Positions 1 through 9,222 of a stretch of DNA of 64,000 bases are shown piece by piece. Location of the stretch: NCBI RefSeq assembly GCF_032716425.1, contig NZ_CP090419.1:1738001-1802000 (forward strand), given 5' to 3'. Every line of letters starts with the position of its first letter. Within the stretch, counting starts at the first letter, position 1. Source of the DNA: Pseudoalteromonas sp. N1230-9 (GTDB lineage Bacteria > Pseudomonadota > Gammaproteobacteria > Enterobacterales > Alteromonadaceae). Both the position numbers and the translations under genes were made by a program. The notes beneath the pieces were generated by a model. The model worked only from the letters and a program-made list of their open reading frames with translations. It made no database searches and was not told the origin of the DNA.

Positions 1-130
1 GCTGGGTGATGCCTTGATGCGCAAGTTGTTTTTCGAGGCGTGTATCAATCCCAAGTTCAGTAAAATGCAATGCGTAATCTCCGATGAGCAAAATTTGTAA
101 ATCTTGTTCATTATAACGCACTTGCCTCAC
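1..130 (-). CDS. Possible 5' end of a truncated, unrecognised gene
   Basis: An open minus-strand frame runs off the left edge of the window. It would start at a GTG, either at 130 or at 121; the second has GAGG a few bases upstream. It encodes about 40 residues including QILLIGDYALHF and ELGIDTRLEKQL. Codon use (TTA, CAA, GAA, GAT) fits the neighbouring genes better than the competing plus-strand frame, which ends near 102. No family is recognised. The divergent position relative to trhO, with the trhO promoter between, is plausible for a real gene, but the fragment is too short to be sure. Confidence 0.3.
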   Translation of the reverse strand, partial: MRQVRYNEQDLQILLIGDYALHFTELGIDTRLEKQLAHQGITQ

Positions 131-168
131 TTGGAGACAGTAAAAACACAGCTATTTCGCATCAGTTT

Positions 169-196
169 TTGCAATTATCGCTAATTCGCGTAAAAT
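169..196 (+). promoter_or_regulatory. Candidate sigma70 promoter of trhO
   Basis: TTGCAA at 169-174 and TAAAAT at 191-196 are separated by 16 bases. The pair lies about 75 bases upstream of the trhO start. The leader that follows contains a small GCCC/GGGC hairpin around 233-246. Assigned by pattern only. Confidence 0.45.
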
Positions 197-269
197 ACGC
201 GCCCTCAATGCGCCGGATTTGCGATTCGGTTAACGCCCCTCATGGGCATTTAAAGCAAAAGGTAAAACC

Positions 270-1277
270 ATGACTGCTGTTCATAAAGACAATGTAACTA
301 GCGAGCACTTTGTTGTTTGCGCACTTTACAAATTTGTAGCCCTTCCTGATTTTGAAGCGATCCGCCAACCACTACTTAAAGTAATGGAAGACAATGAAGT
401 ACGCGGTACTTTGTTACTTGCGGCTGAAGGTATCAACGGTACTGTTTCTGCTAAACGTGAAGGTATCGATAACCTACTTGCATGGTTAGATGCACAACCA
501 AACCTAGACAACATCGTGACTAAAGAGTCATACGATGACGAATGTCCGTTCTACCGTACTAAGGTAAAACTGAAAAAAGAAATCGTAACTATGGGTGTTG
601 AAGGTATCGACCCACGTGAAGTAGTGGGTACATACGTAAAACCAGCGGATTGGAATGCGTTAATTTCAGATCCTGAAGTGATTCTTATCGATACGCGTAA
701 CGATTACGAAATCGAGATCGGTACTTTCCAAAATGCGGTTGATCCAAATACTAAAACATTCCGTGAATTCCCAGCGTGGGCAAAAGAAAACCTCGACCCT
801 GAAAAACACAAGAAAGTCGCTATGTTTTGTACCGGTGGTATTCGCTGTGAAAAATCAACTGCGTACATGAAAGAGCAAGGCTTTGACGAAGTATTCCACC
901 TTGAAGGCGGTATTCTTAAGTACTTAGAAGAAGTACCAAAAGAAGAAACCATGTGGGAAGGTGAGTGTTTTGTTTTCGATAACCGTGTTGCGGTAAATCA
1001 CGATTTACAAAAAGGCTCTTACGATCAATGTCACGCGTGTCGTATGCCAATCACTGAAGACGAAAAGCAAAAGCCTGAATACATGGAAGGTGTTTCGTGT
1101 CATCACTGTCACGACAGCCTAACAGAAGAACAACGTGCCCGTTTTGCTGAGCGTCAAAAGCAAATAGAATTAGCACAAGCGCGTGGCGAAGGTCACATCG
1201 GTAACGAAGCGCAAGAAGTTCTTCGTAAGCGTAAAGAAGCTAAAAAAGCGCAAAAAGAAGCACAGCGCCAACAGTAA
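270..1277 (+). CDS. trhO: tRNA uridine(34) hydroxylase TrhO (YceA, rhodanese family)
   Basis: TrhO makes 5-hydroxyuridine at wobble position 34 of certain tRNAs, using oxygen; it acts in the cytoplasm. The 335-residue length is close to E. coli YceA. An N-terminal acylphosphatase-like region (about 15-110) is followed by a rhodanese domain (about 125-225) with the active-site loop [11 protein letters not shown], whose first Cys is residue 187. A C-terminal CxxC...CxxC cluster (CHAC, CHHC) suggests a metal site, and the tail is basic. The ATG at 270 has AAAGG just upstream. It appears monocistronic, with a promoter upstream and a strong terminator downstream. Assignment is secure from the rhodanese loop and overall architecture. 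Confidence 0.95.
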   Translation: MTAVHKDNVTSEHFVVCALYKFVALPDFEAIRQPLLKVMEDNEVRGTLLLAAEGINGTVSAKREGIDNLLAWLDAQPNLDNIVTKESYDDECPFYRTKVKLKKEIVTMGVEGIDPREVVGTYVKPADWNALISDPEVILIDTRNDYEIEIGTFQNAVDPNTKTFREFPAWAKENLDPEKHKKVAMFCTGGIRCEKSTAYMKEQGFDEVFHLEGGILKYLEEVPKEETMWEGECFVFDNRVAVNHDLQKGSYDQCHACRMPITEDEKQKPEYMEGVSCHHCHDSLTEEQRARFAERQKQIELAQARGEGHIGNEAQEVLRKRKEAKKAQKEAQRQQ

Positions 1278-1301
1278 TTCTTAGCTCTATGAATTGATAG
1301 A

Positions 1302-1327
1302 AACCCCAGCATTGTCTGGGGTTTTTT
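1302..1327 (+). terminator. Intrinsic terminator of trhO
   Basis: AACCCCAG at 1302-1309 pairs with CTGGGGTT at 1316-1323 across a six-base loop, followed by a T run. It lies 25 bases after the trhO stop codon. Confidence 0.9.
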
Positions 1328-1509
1328 GCGTTTAATTATAGTGAAAACTTTAATGTTGTTCCTTAATGGTGTACATTAGCGCCACTTTTGATAAATTTTA
1401 TACAACCAACTGATTTTAAATATTTTATACAGAGCTTTAAATTGGCTAAATATAGCGATTAGCCTGCCTTGCTATTTAAGAATGTTGTAACAAAAAGAGA
1501 AGGATATCT

Positions 1510-2142
1510 ATGAAATTAAAGCTTACAACAGCGGCACTATGCCTAATGCCGTTACTGTCGCATGCCAATTCTAATAATGAGTTCAGTTACTTTGGTTTGG
1601 CTCTACAAAATAATAATTACGATATCAATTTTATCCCTTCGATAGAGCAAGGTTCTTTCGCACCACTAAATTACAGTGATGAGCAGTCAGGTAAAGGCTT
1701 TAGAGGTTTTTATGGTTATCAGTTTAACCAATATTTTGCCGTTGAGGTGGGACTAGGCTTACCTGGAGAAGCAAACTTTAATATTTACCGTGATACGGTC
1801 AATAATAAAAATGAACCGACCAAGGAGACTGTGTACGAGGGAGATTTTAAAACACTTTCTTTTGATACACGAATTATTGCCACTTACCCAATTACGGGGA
1901 GCTTTTTCCTAAGAGCACACGCTGGTGCCTACGTCTGGGACAATGATTTTAGCTACTTACAAGAATCAGCAGAATCTTATAGCGTGGTTGAAAAAAGTGA
2001 TACCGGAGTATCCTTGTTAACGGGCTTTGGTGTTGGCTATGGTTTTAATGATAACGTAGCAGCTACAATCGACTATGAAAAAACCGACATAGCTGATATT
2101 TCAACACAAACAATCGTGGCATCGCTTGTGTTTAGGTTTTAA
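1510..2142 (+). CDS. Outer-membrane beta-barrel protein (OmpA/OmpW-like porin family)
   Basis: This is a 210-residue exported protein. It has a Sec signal peptide with likely cleavage after SHA at residue 19. The mature part alternates short aromatic-rich strands with Gly/Asp-rich turns (GFRGFYGYQFNQYF, ATIDYEKTD), as in eight-stranded barrels. It ends in VFRF, the terminal aromatic residue recognised by the BAM machinery. The start has a clear AGAAGGA ribosome site. The upstream 230 bases are AT-rich with no other gene. The specific function cannot be told; small barrels of this kind can be structural, passive channels or phage receptors. Family-level confidence is good. Confidence 0.8.
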   Translation: MKLKLTTAALCLMPLLSHANSNNEFSYFGLALQNNNYDINFIPSIEQGSFAPLNYSDEQSGKGFRGFYGYQFNQYFAVEVGLGLPGEANFNIYRDTVNNKNEPTKETVYEGDFKTLSFDTRIIATYPITGSFFLRAHAGAYVWDNDFSYLQESAESYSVVEKSDTGVSLLTGFGVGYGFNDNVAATIDYEKTDIADISTQTIVASLVFRF

Positions 2143-2183
2143 CAGTTACCAAAGTAAACATCTAGTCGCTCGATTTATTTAAA

Positions 2184-2214
2184 AAGTGAGTAGCCATTGC
2201 CATACTACTCACTT
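2184..2214 (+). terminator. Hairpin after the barrel gene, possible terminator
   Basis: AAGTGAGTAG at 2184-2193 pairs perfectly with CTACTCACTT at 2205-2214 across an 11-base loop. No strong T run follows, so intrinsic termination is uncertain. The rest of the 275-base gap to the next gene shows no gene. Confidence 0.4.
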
Positions 2215-2417
2215 CCTAGTAATTACTCTTTACTTAATACCAGCGCTATATCAATTAGCTAATAATATTTTGCTTGCAGCCCTTGATTAATAAGCTTTAC
2301 CAGTCTTTATAATGACATTAGCCGCACTGAACTGCTATTAATCGAACATATCTTCTTATTGATCACAAAGCTGTTACACTTCGTAACAATTAAAACGATT
2401 CTTATTTAGGTGAAATT

Positions 2418-3437
2418 TTGAAGCTTGGCAGATTTCAATCATGGACATTTTTAGCCTGTATTAGCTTTATAACAGTAGCGCATGCAGCAAATGTTGTTGT
2501 ACAACCCGTTAGATTAGAACAAACAAAACAGCAAATAAAAGCTGTTGGTAACGCTGAGGCAATTCATTCAGTAACACTTTATCCTGCTGTAGGGGATAGA
2601 GTCACCCATGTACATTTTAAACCAGGAGACAATGTCGAAAAAGGTGAATTGTTGCTTGAGTTAGATTCTCGCCGTCAAAAAGCAGCCCTTACAGAAGCTC
2701 GAATTACATTACAAGATACTCAGCGCACTATGAAGCGATTAGTTGAAAGTCATGCCAGAGGAGCTGTCCCACAAAGTGATCTAGATGATGCTAAAACCTT
2801 ATTTGAACTGGCTAAAGTTCAGTTAACTCAGGCTGAAACTGAATTAGAAGACCGCCAAGTGCGTGCCCCATTTAGTGGCGTGATGGGCCTTACCGACGTT
2901 GAAGTAGGCGATAGGATCACCACCCAAACAGCTATTGCAACGATTGATGACACAACTGAGCTTTACATTAACTTTAATGCCCCAGAGGCCGCAGTTAATG
3001 TATTGCGAAGCAAAGGCAGTGTGGAAGTGACTCCTTGGCTTAGCGAAAAAGCTTACGAGGCAAAAATTGCACAATTGGATTCGCGTATAAATGGACAAAC
3101 GCGCACTTTAAGAACGAAAGCAAAACTTGATAACTCAGCCAAGCAGTTTATGCCGGGGATGAGCTTTCGAGTAAATATAAATATACTTGGTGATGATTTC
3201 GCTGTAGTACCTGAAGCTGCCATGATGTGGGGCGCTGCAGGCCCTTATGTGTGGAAAAGTGCTGATAATAAAGCAACCCGTGTTGATGTCAAAATTGAAC
3301 AACGATTAGCAGGACGTTTACTCGTGTCCGGTGGATTAAAAGAAGGTGATTTACTCGTAACTGAAGGTGTTCAGCGTTTACGACCTGACCAAGAGTTAGT
3401 TCATATTAATGATATTAAACTGGCCAAGGAGCAATAA
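2418..3437 (+). CDS. RND efflux periplasmic adaptor (membrane fusion protein)
   Basis: The protein bridges an inner-membrane RND pump to an outer-membrane channel. The TTG start at 2418 is supported by AGGTG at 2408-2412 and by a signal peptide ending AHA at about residue 23. The order is that of MexA/AcrA-type adaptors: a lipoyl half-motif (GDRVTHVHFKPGDNVEKG), an alpha-hairpin coiled coil (about 85-140), the second lipoyl half (RAPFSGVMG), then beta-barrel and membrane-proximal domains. It lacks a lipobox, so it is probably soluble or held by its N-terminus. Its stop codon overlaps the pump start by one base, so the two are translationally coupled. No outer-membrane channel gene follows; a shared TolC-like protein is likely used. 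Confidence 0.9.
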   Translation: MKLGRFQSWTFLACISFITVAHAANVVVQPVRLEQTKQQIKAVGNAEAIHSVTLYPAVGDRVTHVHFKPGDNVEKGELLLELDSRRQKAALTEARITLQDTQRTMKRLVESHARGAVPQSDLDDAKTLFELAKVQLTQAETELEDRQVRAPFSGVMGLTDVEVGDRITTQTAIATIDDTTELYINFNAPEAAVNVLRSKGSVEVTPWLSEKAYEAKIAQLDSRINGQTRTLRTKAKLDNSAKQFMPGMSFRVNINILGDDFAVVPEAAMMWGAAGPYVWKSADNKATRVDVKIEQRLAGRLLVSGGLKEGDLLVTEGVQRLRPDQELVHINDIKLAKEQ

Positions 3438-6400
3438 TGAAACAGCAACCTATGATGGAAGATTTACCATCAATGGCGATACGTCGGCCAGTATTAATTG
3501 TGGTGCTGAATTTGTTGATCATCATTGCTGGTATTGCGGCGATTGCAGGTGTTGAAGTTCGTGAATTACCTGACGTGGATAGACCTCGAATTACTGTTTC
3601 AGCCTCATTTCCTGGTGGCTCACCTGAAACTGTTGATACAGAGGTGACCAGTAAGCTTGAAGGAGCGGTAGCAAGGGTAAGTGGCGTTAAGACTATTCGC
3701 GCTCAAAGTGAAGAGAATAACGCTCGCATTGTGGTTGAGTTTCGCCCCGGTGTTAATCTGGATGATGCAGCAAATGAAACCCGAGAATCAGTCGCGCGTG
3801 TTCAGCGTGAATTACCTGAGGAAGTTGAACGTGTATCTATTATAAAAGCCGATAACGATGTCGAAGCGGTCGTATCGTTAACGGTATCAAGCGACAGCTT
3901 ATCACTTGAGGCGCTAACAGAGCGCGTTGATGTCGATTTAGCACCGCAGTTTTTAACTATTCCTGGAGTTGCTGATGTACGCTTAAACGGCGACCGTGAA
4001 CGCGTATTACGCGTTCGAATAGACCCACTTAAACTGAGTAGCTTTAATTTAACTGTGCCTGATATTGCTAACGTGCTTCGTCAAGCGCCTTTTGACGTAC
4101 CAGCGGGAAGCTTAAAGTCGAGCGATCAACAAGTGATTGTGCGTGCCGATGCAACGTCTATTTCTGCTGAGCAGGTAGCCGATATTATTGTTCGTGATGA
4201 TACTCGGATTGGTGATGTCGCTGCGGTGTATTTTGGCCCTGCAGATCCGCGTTCATTTGTAAGACTCAATGGCACGCCTGTGATTGGTATGGAAATTATT
4301 CGTCAAGCACAGTCAAATACTATCGAAATCTCTGATGAAGTTCTTAGCTTAATTGAAGGAATGCGCGAACGTTTTCCTGAAATGGAATTTACGCTTACCT
4401 CTGATGATGCACAGTTTATAAGAAGCTCCGTTGATGAGGTTATCAACTCTTTATTACTGACTGTATTGCTGGTGGTGATTACGCTGTGGGTGTTTATTGG
4501 CTCATGGCGAGCAACCCTTGTTCCCGCATTTGCAATACCCGTGGCATTAATTGGATCGCTCGCGCTTATTTGGGCACTAGGTTTTTCGATTAATATTCTC
4601 ACCTTGCTTGCATTAGTGTTAGCAACCGGTCTAATTGTTGATGATGCGATTGTGGTGAGTGAAAACATACAGCGGCAACGTGGTTTAGGGTTGGGTAGGC
4701 GTGCAGCAGCGGTTATTGGCACGCGTGAAGTATTTTTTGCGGTAGTAGCAACGACCGCAGTACTTGCCGCAGTATTCGTGCCTATCGCTTTTTTACCTTC
4801 AACAGCAGGGCGACTGTTTAGAGAATTTGGTGGGGTACTAGCCGGTGCAGTAATTATTTCCAGCTTTGTAGCCCTTTCATTAGTACCTGCACTGACCTCT
4901 AAGCTGAAATTAAAGCAAGGTGGTTTTCATCCTTTCGCTAAATTGGGACATGGTTTAGCAGCAATATATAAACGCTCTATTCATGGTGTGCTTGAACATG
5001 CGTGGTTAACATTTTTTGCGTGTTTATTGGTTGCTGCAGGCTCTGGTGCACTTTATTTCAATTTAGATAATGAGTTATTACCGACAGAAGATCGCGGCAA
5101 AATTAGGATTTTTGCCCGTGGCCCAGATGGGGTTGGCCTTAATTTTATGGATAGGCAAGCTGTGCAGATGGAAGATATTTTATTACCTTATGTTGAAAGC
5201 GGAGAAATTGAGTCAATTTACACTGTAGTTGGGCAGTGGGATCCTAACATCGTATTCATTACAGTTCCGTTAAAACATTGGGATGAACGTCATTTTAGTC
5301 AGCAAGAAATTATTGATAAAATTCGCGAACCATTGGGTAATATTCCAGGAGCAGCGGGTTATCCTGGCGGCTCAAATAGCTTGAACTTACGTGGTCAAGG
5401 TGGGGGAATCGAGCTTGCATTACTTGGCCAAGACTATTTAGAGATATTTAAAGCCGCACAAGACTTCTCTGCTGAAATTGAAAAAGCGATGCCAGCTGTT
5501 GCTCCTGTGCGTATTTCGTATCAGCCATCGCAGCCACAATTGCGGGTTAATATTGATAGGCGCCGTGCTGAAGAGTTAGGGGTATCGCTCAGTGATATAT
5601 CAGTGACGCTTCGAGCGGCAATTAATGGTGATGATATCGCCGATTTAAACATTGGTGACCAATCAATCCCAATTATGCTGCAAGCTCAAAACCAAACAAT
5701 AACTAACCCTGGTGATTTAGCTAATCTATATGTTGGTACGCGCGATGGCGAGCTAGTACCACTTAGCAGCGTCGCAACGATTACGGAAGAGGGTGTTGCT
5801 GCAGAGCTTGAGCGCCATGCACAGCGTAGAGCCATTGAGCTTAGTATGGAGTTACCTGAAGATGTGACAATCGCTGAGCTGGTTACTAAAATTCGTGAAA
5901 TTTCGCAGCAAAGTTTACCAAGCGGTATTAGCCTTGCGTTCAAAGGTGAAGCCCTTACCTTTGAAGAAACCGCCAATGAAGTACTTGTAACCTATGTTCT
6001 AGCATTCTTAATAGTTTTACTTGTGTTGGCAGCTCAGTTTGAGAGCGTTAATAGTGCCATAGTGGTAATGATAACCGTGCCTTTTGGTATTACATCGGCA
6101 ATATTAGCCCTGTATTTAACGGGTACCTCATTGAACATTTACTCGCAAATTGGTTTAGTGATGCTGATTGGTTTGATTGCTAAAAATGCGATTTTACTGG
6201 TGGAATTTGCTGACCAGCTACGGGATCAAGGCCGCTCTGTTAGAGTTGCAGTTGAAGAAGCCGCTTTAGTGCGTTTACGACCTATTGCCATGACATTAGT
6301 CTCAACTTTACTGGGTGCTTTACCGCTCATTCTTTCAACGGGGGCGGGAGCCGAAGCACGAAATGCAATAGGCTGGGTTGTATTTGGAGGCTTAGCACTT

Positions 6401-6514
6401 GCTGTGTTATTTACGCTTTATTTAACCCCTGTTATTTACCTCGGTTTAGCGCGCTTTACTAAACCAAGAGGGGATGAGTCTAAACAACTTGCCGATGAGC
6501 TTGAAAAAGCTTAA
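3437..6514 (+). CDS. RND efflux pump, inner-membrane permease (HAE1/AcrB family)
   Basis: This is a 1025-residue proton-driven exporter of the AcrB/MdtB type. An N-terminal membrane helix follows MAIRRPVLIVV. Two large periplasmic loops and two sets of transmembrane helices repeat. The proton-relay residues are present: the adjacent Asp pair at 402-403 in GLIVDDAIVVSEN, and the Lys at about 916 in GLIAKNAILLVEF. The FPGGSPE porter motif is near residue 55. Length and motifs are those of a complete, active pump. It forms a two-gene unit with the adaptor upstream. The substrate cannot be inferred from sequence alone; drugs, bile-like compounds or siderophores are all possible for this family. 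Confidence 0.92.
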   Translation: MKQQPMMEDLPSMAIRRPVLIVVLNLLIIIAGIAAIAGVEVRELPDVDRPRITVSASFPGGSPETVDTEVTSKLEGAVARVSGVKTIRAQSEENNARIVVEFRPGVNLDDAANETRESVARVQRELPEEVERVSIIKADNDVEAVVSLTVSSDSLSLEALTERVDVDLAPQFLTIPGVADVRLNGDRERVLRVRIDPLKLSSFNLTVPDIANVLRQAPFDVPAGSLKSSDQQVIVRADATSISAEQVADIIVRDDTRIGDVAAVYFGPADPRSFVRLNGTPVIGMEIIRQAQSNTIEISDEVLSLIEGMRERFPEMEFTLTSDDAQFIRSSVDEVINSLLLTVLLVVITLWVFIGSWRATLVPAFAIPVALIGSLALIWALGFSINILTLLALVLATGLIVDDAIVVSENIQRQRGLGLGRRAAAVIGTREVFFAVVATTAVLAAVFVPIAFLPSTAGRLFREFGGVLAGAVIISSFVALSLVPALTSKLKLKQGGFHPFAKLGHGLAAIYKRSIHGVLEHAWLTFFACLLVAAGSGALYFNLDNELLPTEDRGKIRIFARGPDGVGLNFMDRQAVQMEDILLPYVESGEIESIYTVVGQWDPNIVFITVPLKHWDERHFSQQEIIDKIREPLGNIPGAAGYPGGSNSLNLRGQGGGIELALLGQDYLEIFKAAQDFSAEIEKAMPAVAPVRISYQPSQPQLRVNIDRRRAEELGVSLSDISVTLRAAINGDDIADLNIGDQSIPIMLQAQNQTITNPGDLANLYVGTRDGELVPLSSVATITEEGVAAELERHAQRRAIELSMELPEDVTIAELVTKIREISQQSLPSGISLAFKGEALTFEETANEVLVTYVLAFLIVLLVLAAQFESVNSAIVVMITVPFGITSAILALYLTGTSLNIYSQIGLVMLIGLIAKNAILLVEFADQLRDQGRSVRVAVEEAALVRLRPIAMTLVSTLLGALPLILSTGAGAEARNAIGWVVFGGLALAVLFTLYLTPVIYLGLARFTKPRGDESKQLADELEKA

Positions 6515-6522
6515 TTCATTAA

Positions 6523-6556
6523 AATCGGCTATTTTTCTTTGAAAAAATAGCCGATT
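6523..6556 (+). terminator. Long hairpin after the first RND pump
   Basis: AATCGGCTATTTTT at 6523-6536 pairs with AAAAATAGCCGATT at 6543-6556, a perfect 14-base-pair stem with a six-base loop. The T run is inside the stem rather than after it. It probably marks the 3' end of the adaptor-pump transcript. Confidence 0.6.
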
Positions 6557-6596
6557 ACGCTCACAATCAAGAAAAAGTTTCTGACTAGGTACGCAT

Positions 6597-8495
6597 ATGC
6601 AAGCCGAACACATCGATATTGCCCAATTTTTGAAAGATCATGCTCCTTTTGATGATCTCCCTGATGAGGCTATTAATAAACTCGCATCACAAGTTGAAAT
6701 TGCTTATTTTCGCGCAGGTACACAAATATTAAATTATGGCGAAGATATCGCTGATTTGTACGTTATTCGTACCGGTGCGGTTGAAATGTATCGTCGTGAC
6801 GGAGACTTGTATAACCGTTTAACTATTGGCGGTATTTTTGGGCAAATGGGTTTGCTAATGAATCGCAAAGTTCGGTTTCCAGCCAAAGCACTTGAAGACA
6901 CACTTGTTTATTGTATCAATGTAGAGTTATTTAATCAGTATTGTGACCAGTTTGAACCCTTTGCGGACTTTTTTGAAGCCGATGGCAATGTGCGCTTACA
7001 TCAAGCAATCGTTGAGCAAGCTGATAGTAACGACTTAACTACAGCCAAGGTAAAATCTTTATTGCACCGTGATGTTGTAACGGTTGCCAAAGATGCAACA
7101 GTTCAAATGGTGGCGCAGGTGATGACACAAGAGTCGGTTTCGTCAGTTCTAGTCACTGATGCAGACAAACCTATTAGTGATGACCCCGATGATGATGACG
7201 GTCAAGTAGTGGGGATCATTACCGATAGAGACTTACGCTCAAGTGTGATTGCAAAAGGGCTGAGTTATGAGTCACATGCTCAGCAAATAATGCAAACAGA
7301 TTTAGTACTCCTTGATAGCAATGCGTATGTATTTGAAGCCGTTCTTGCGATGCTTAGAGACAACATTCATCACTTGCCTATTGTGGTGAAGAAAAAGCCT
7401 ATAGGTGTTATTTCATTATCCGATATTTTACGTTATGAGTCGCAAAGTAGCTTGTTATTAGTGCGCGGTATATTAGCACAGCAGTCGGTGGAAGATTTAG
7501 CTCATTATGCAAGGCAACTGCCGAGTGTGTTTGTACGTATGGTGAATGAAGATGCCAATTCACATATGATTGGTACGGCAATGGCTGTAATTGGGCGCAC
7601 ATTTAAACAACGCTTGCTTGATTTAGCTGAAGAGCAGTTTGGCCCACCGCCTGTTCCATATTGTTTCATTGCATTAGGGTCTATGGCACGAGATGAGCAG
7701 TTAATTGTGACCGACCAAGACAATGCCATTATTCTTGATAATAGTTTTGATGAGTCTTTGCACGATGATTATTTCCAAAAGCTCGCTGATTTTGTCTGTG
7801 ATGGCTTGGCTGAGTGTGGTTATAAGTACTGCGATGGTGAAATTATGGCGTCATTTAAAAAGTGGCGTTTAACACGAGAGCAATGGCAAGAACAATTTGC
7901 AGGCTGGATAGCAGAGCCTAAGCCTCAAGCTTTATTACACAGTTCAATCTTTTTTGATTTGGACGGCGTTTATGGCAAAACCAAATGGGCTGATGAATTA
8001 AAGCGTTTTATTGCAAAAGAAGGGCGTAGCAATAAACGATTCTTAGCCAATATGGCAGCTAATGCGCGTAACCGAACTCCACCTTTAGGCTTTTTTAAAG
8101 ATTTCGTTTTAGAGCACAATGGTCAGCACAAGCGTTCTATGAATTTGAAACGCCGTGGGACAGCACCTTTGTCTGATGTTATACGTGTACACGCACTGGC
8201 AATTGGTAGTCGAAAGCAAAATTCATTTGAGCGCATTGAAGATATTATCGATGCAAAGCTTCTTCCTGAAGGCAAAGCGCAAGACTTACGAGATGCCCTT
8301 GAATATATCGCTATGATCCGTATTCGACATCAAGCATGGCAAATTGACATGCTTGATGAAGAACCTGATAACGATTTAGAGCCACATTTGCTATCACCTT
8401 TTGAGCAGCGAAACTTAAAAGAGGCGTTCGCTATCTTAGATAAAGCGCAAAACTTCTTAAAATTTCGCTATTCAGCCAATTCAGGAATGAAATAA
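6597..8495 (+). CDS. cNMP-binding / CBS-pair / DUF294 nucleotidyltransferase protein
   Basis: This 632-residue cytoplasmic protein carries a cyclic-nucleotide-binding fold (about 1-130), a CBS pair (about 160-285) interrupted by an acidic Asp-rich loop, and a DUF294 nucleotidyltransferase-like region with GSMARDEQLIVTDQDNA near 360. A DUF294 C-terminal domain follows. The GS-x(n)-DxD pattern keeps the putative metal-binding acidic residues. Proteins of this architecture occur beside acetate uptake and acetyl-CoA synthetase genes and are thought to be nucleotide-responsive regulators; no such partner is present here. The stop codon overlaps the next start by one base, so it is coupled to the exonuclease gene. 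The exact reaction is unknown. Confidence 0.85.
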   Translation: MQAEHIDIAQFLKDHAPFDDLPDEAINKLASQVEIAYFRAGTQILNYGEDIADLYVIRTGAVEMYRRDGDLYNRLTIGGIFGQMGLLMNRKVRFPAKALEDTLVYCINVELFNQYCDQFEPFADFFEADGNVRLHQAIVEQADSNDLTTAKVKSLLHRDVVTVAKDATVQMVAQVMTQESVSSVLVTDADKPISDDPDDDDGQVVGIITDRDLRSSVIAKGLSYESHAQQIMQTDLVLLDSNAYVFEAVLAMLRDNIHHLPIVVKKKPIGVISLSDILRYESQSSLLLVRGILAQQSVEDLAHYARQLPSVFVRMVNEDANSHMIGTAMAVIGRTFKQRLLDLAEEQFGPPPVPYCFIALGSMARDEQLIVTDQDNAIILDNSFDESLHDDYFQKLADFVCDGLAECGYKYCDGEIMASFKKWRLTREQWQEQFAGWIAEPKPQALLHSSIFFDLDGVYGKTKWADELKRFIAKEGRSNKRFLANMAANARNRTPPLGFFKDFVLEHNGQHKRSMNLKRRGTAPLSDVIRVHALAIGSRKQNSFERIEDIIDAKLLPEGKAQDLRDALEYIAMIRIRHQAWQIDMLDEEPDNDLEPHLLSPFEQRNLKEAFAILDKAQNFLKFRYSANSGMK

Positions 8496-9202
8496 TGGCT
8501 GCTCACCCTTCAAAAATTGATTGGCCGAAGCGTTATGAGCTGTTAGCTGAAAAAAGTACGCACCCAGTGATTAAAAGTTTCTACCAGTCAGCTGTATCAA
8601 ATGCCAGTTTACCAATTAGTGAAGTACCATTGGTCGCGTTAGATTTTGAGACGACCGGTCTAAATTTTGATAAAGATGATATTGTTAGTGTGGGGTTAGT
8701 CCCTTTTACATCAAAACGAATTTATTGCAAAGACAGCGCCCATTGGCTCGTACAACCGCAGCAAAAGTTAGATGAAGAGTCTATTGTCGTACATGGAATA
8801 ACACACTCTGAGCTCAAACATGCCCCTGATTTTTCGTCAATTATGGAGCCGGTACTTAAGGCTTTAACAGGTAAAGTCATCGTGGTTCATTTTTCGCCAA
8901 TTGAAAGGCACTTTTTGTATCAGGCAATGATGTCACGCGTTAATGAAGGGGTAGAATTTGCCGTTATTGATACATTAGAGCTTGAAAGAAGGGCTTTGAA
9001 GGCAAAGCAGGGATTACTAGGCCGGTTATTTAACTCCAAACTTGGCTCGGTAAGGTTAGCTGATTCACGAACACGCTATTCGTTACCCGCATATCAAAAC
9101 CATAATGCTTTAAATGACGCCATAGCAACCGCCGAGCTTTTACAAGCGCAACTCGCTTACCATTACCGACCTGATACTGAATTGTCTCAACTCTGGTTTT
9201 AG
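8495..9202 (+). CDS. DEDDh-type 3'-5' exonuclease (DnaQ-like)
   Basis: This 235-residue exonuclease-fold protein resembles the DNA polymerase III epsilon subunit. Exo I is ALDFETTGLNFDKDDIVSVG, with the metal-binding D-x-E. Exo II is the VVHFSPIERHFL region, and Exo III is HNALNDAIATAELL, with the His and Asp of the DEDDh subclass. It would remove nucleotides from DNA or RNA 3' ends. There is no clamp-binding or polymerase-interaction region, so it is not the replicative proofreader. It overlaps the upstream CBS/DUF294 gene by one base; this pairing recurs in marine gammaproteobacteria (general knowledge) and suggests shared regulation. Confidence 0.85.
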   Translation: MAAHPSKIDWPKRYELLAEKSTHPVIKSFYQSAVSNASLPISEVPLVALDFETTGLNFDKDDIVSVGLVPFTSKRIYCKDSAHWLVQPQQKLDEESIVVHGITHSELKHAPDFSSIMEPVLKALTGKVIVVHFSPIERHFLYQAMMSRVNEGVEFAVIDTLELERRALKAKQGLLGRLFNSKLGSVRLADSRTRYSLPAYQNHNALNDAIATAELLQAQLAYHYRPDTELSQLWF

Positions 9203-9222
9203 ATTTTCAGTAAGGAGCAATT

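Noticed and set aside
1..104. Plus-strand C-terminal frame ending near 102
   Set aside because: It is open at the left edge but its codons (CCC, TCC, GAG, AAG) fit the genome less well than the minus-strand frame; neither can be proven.
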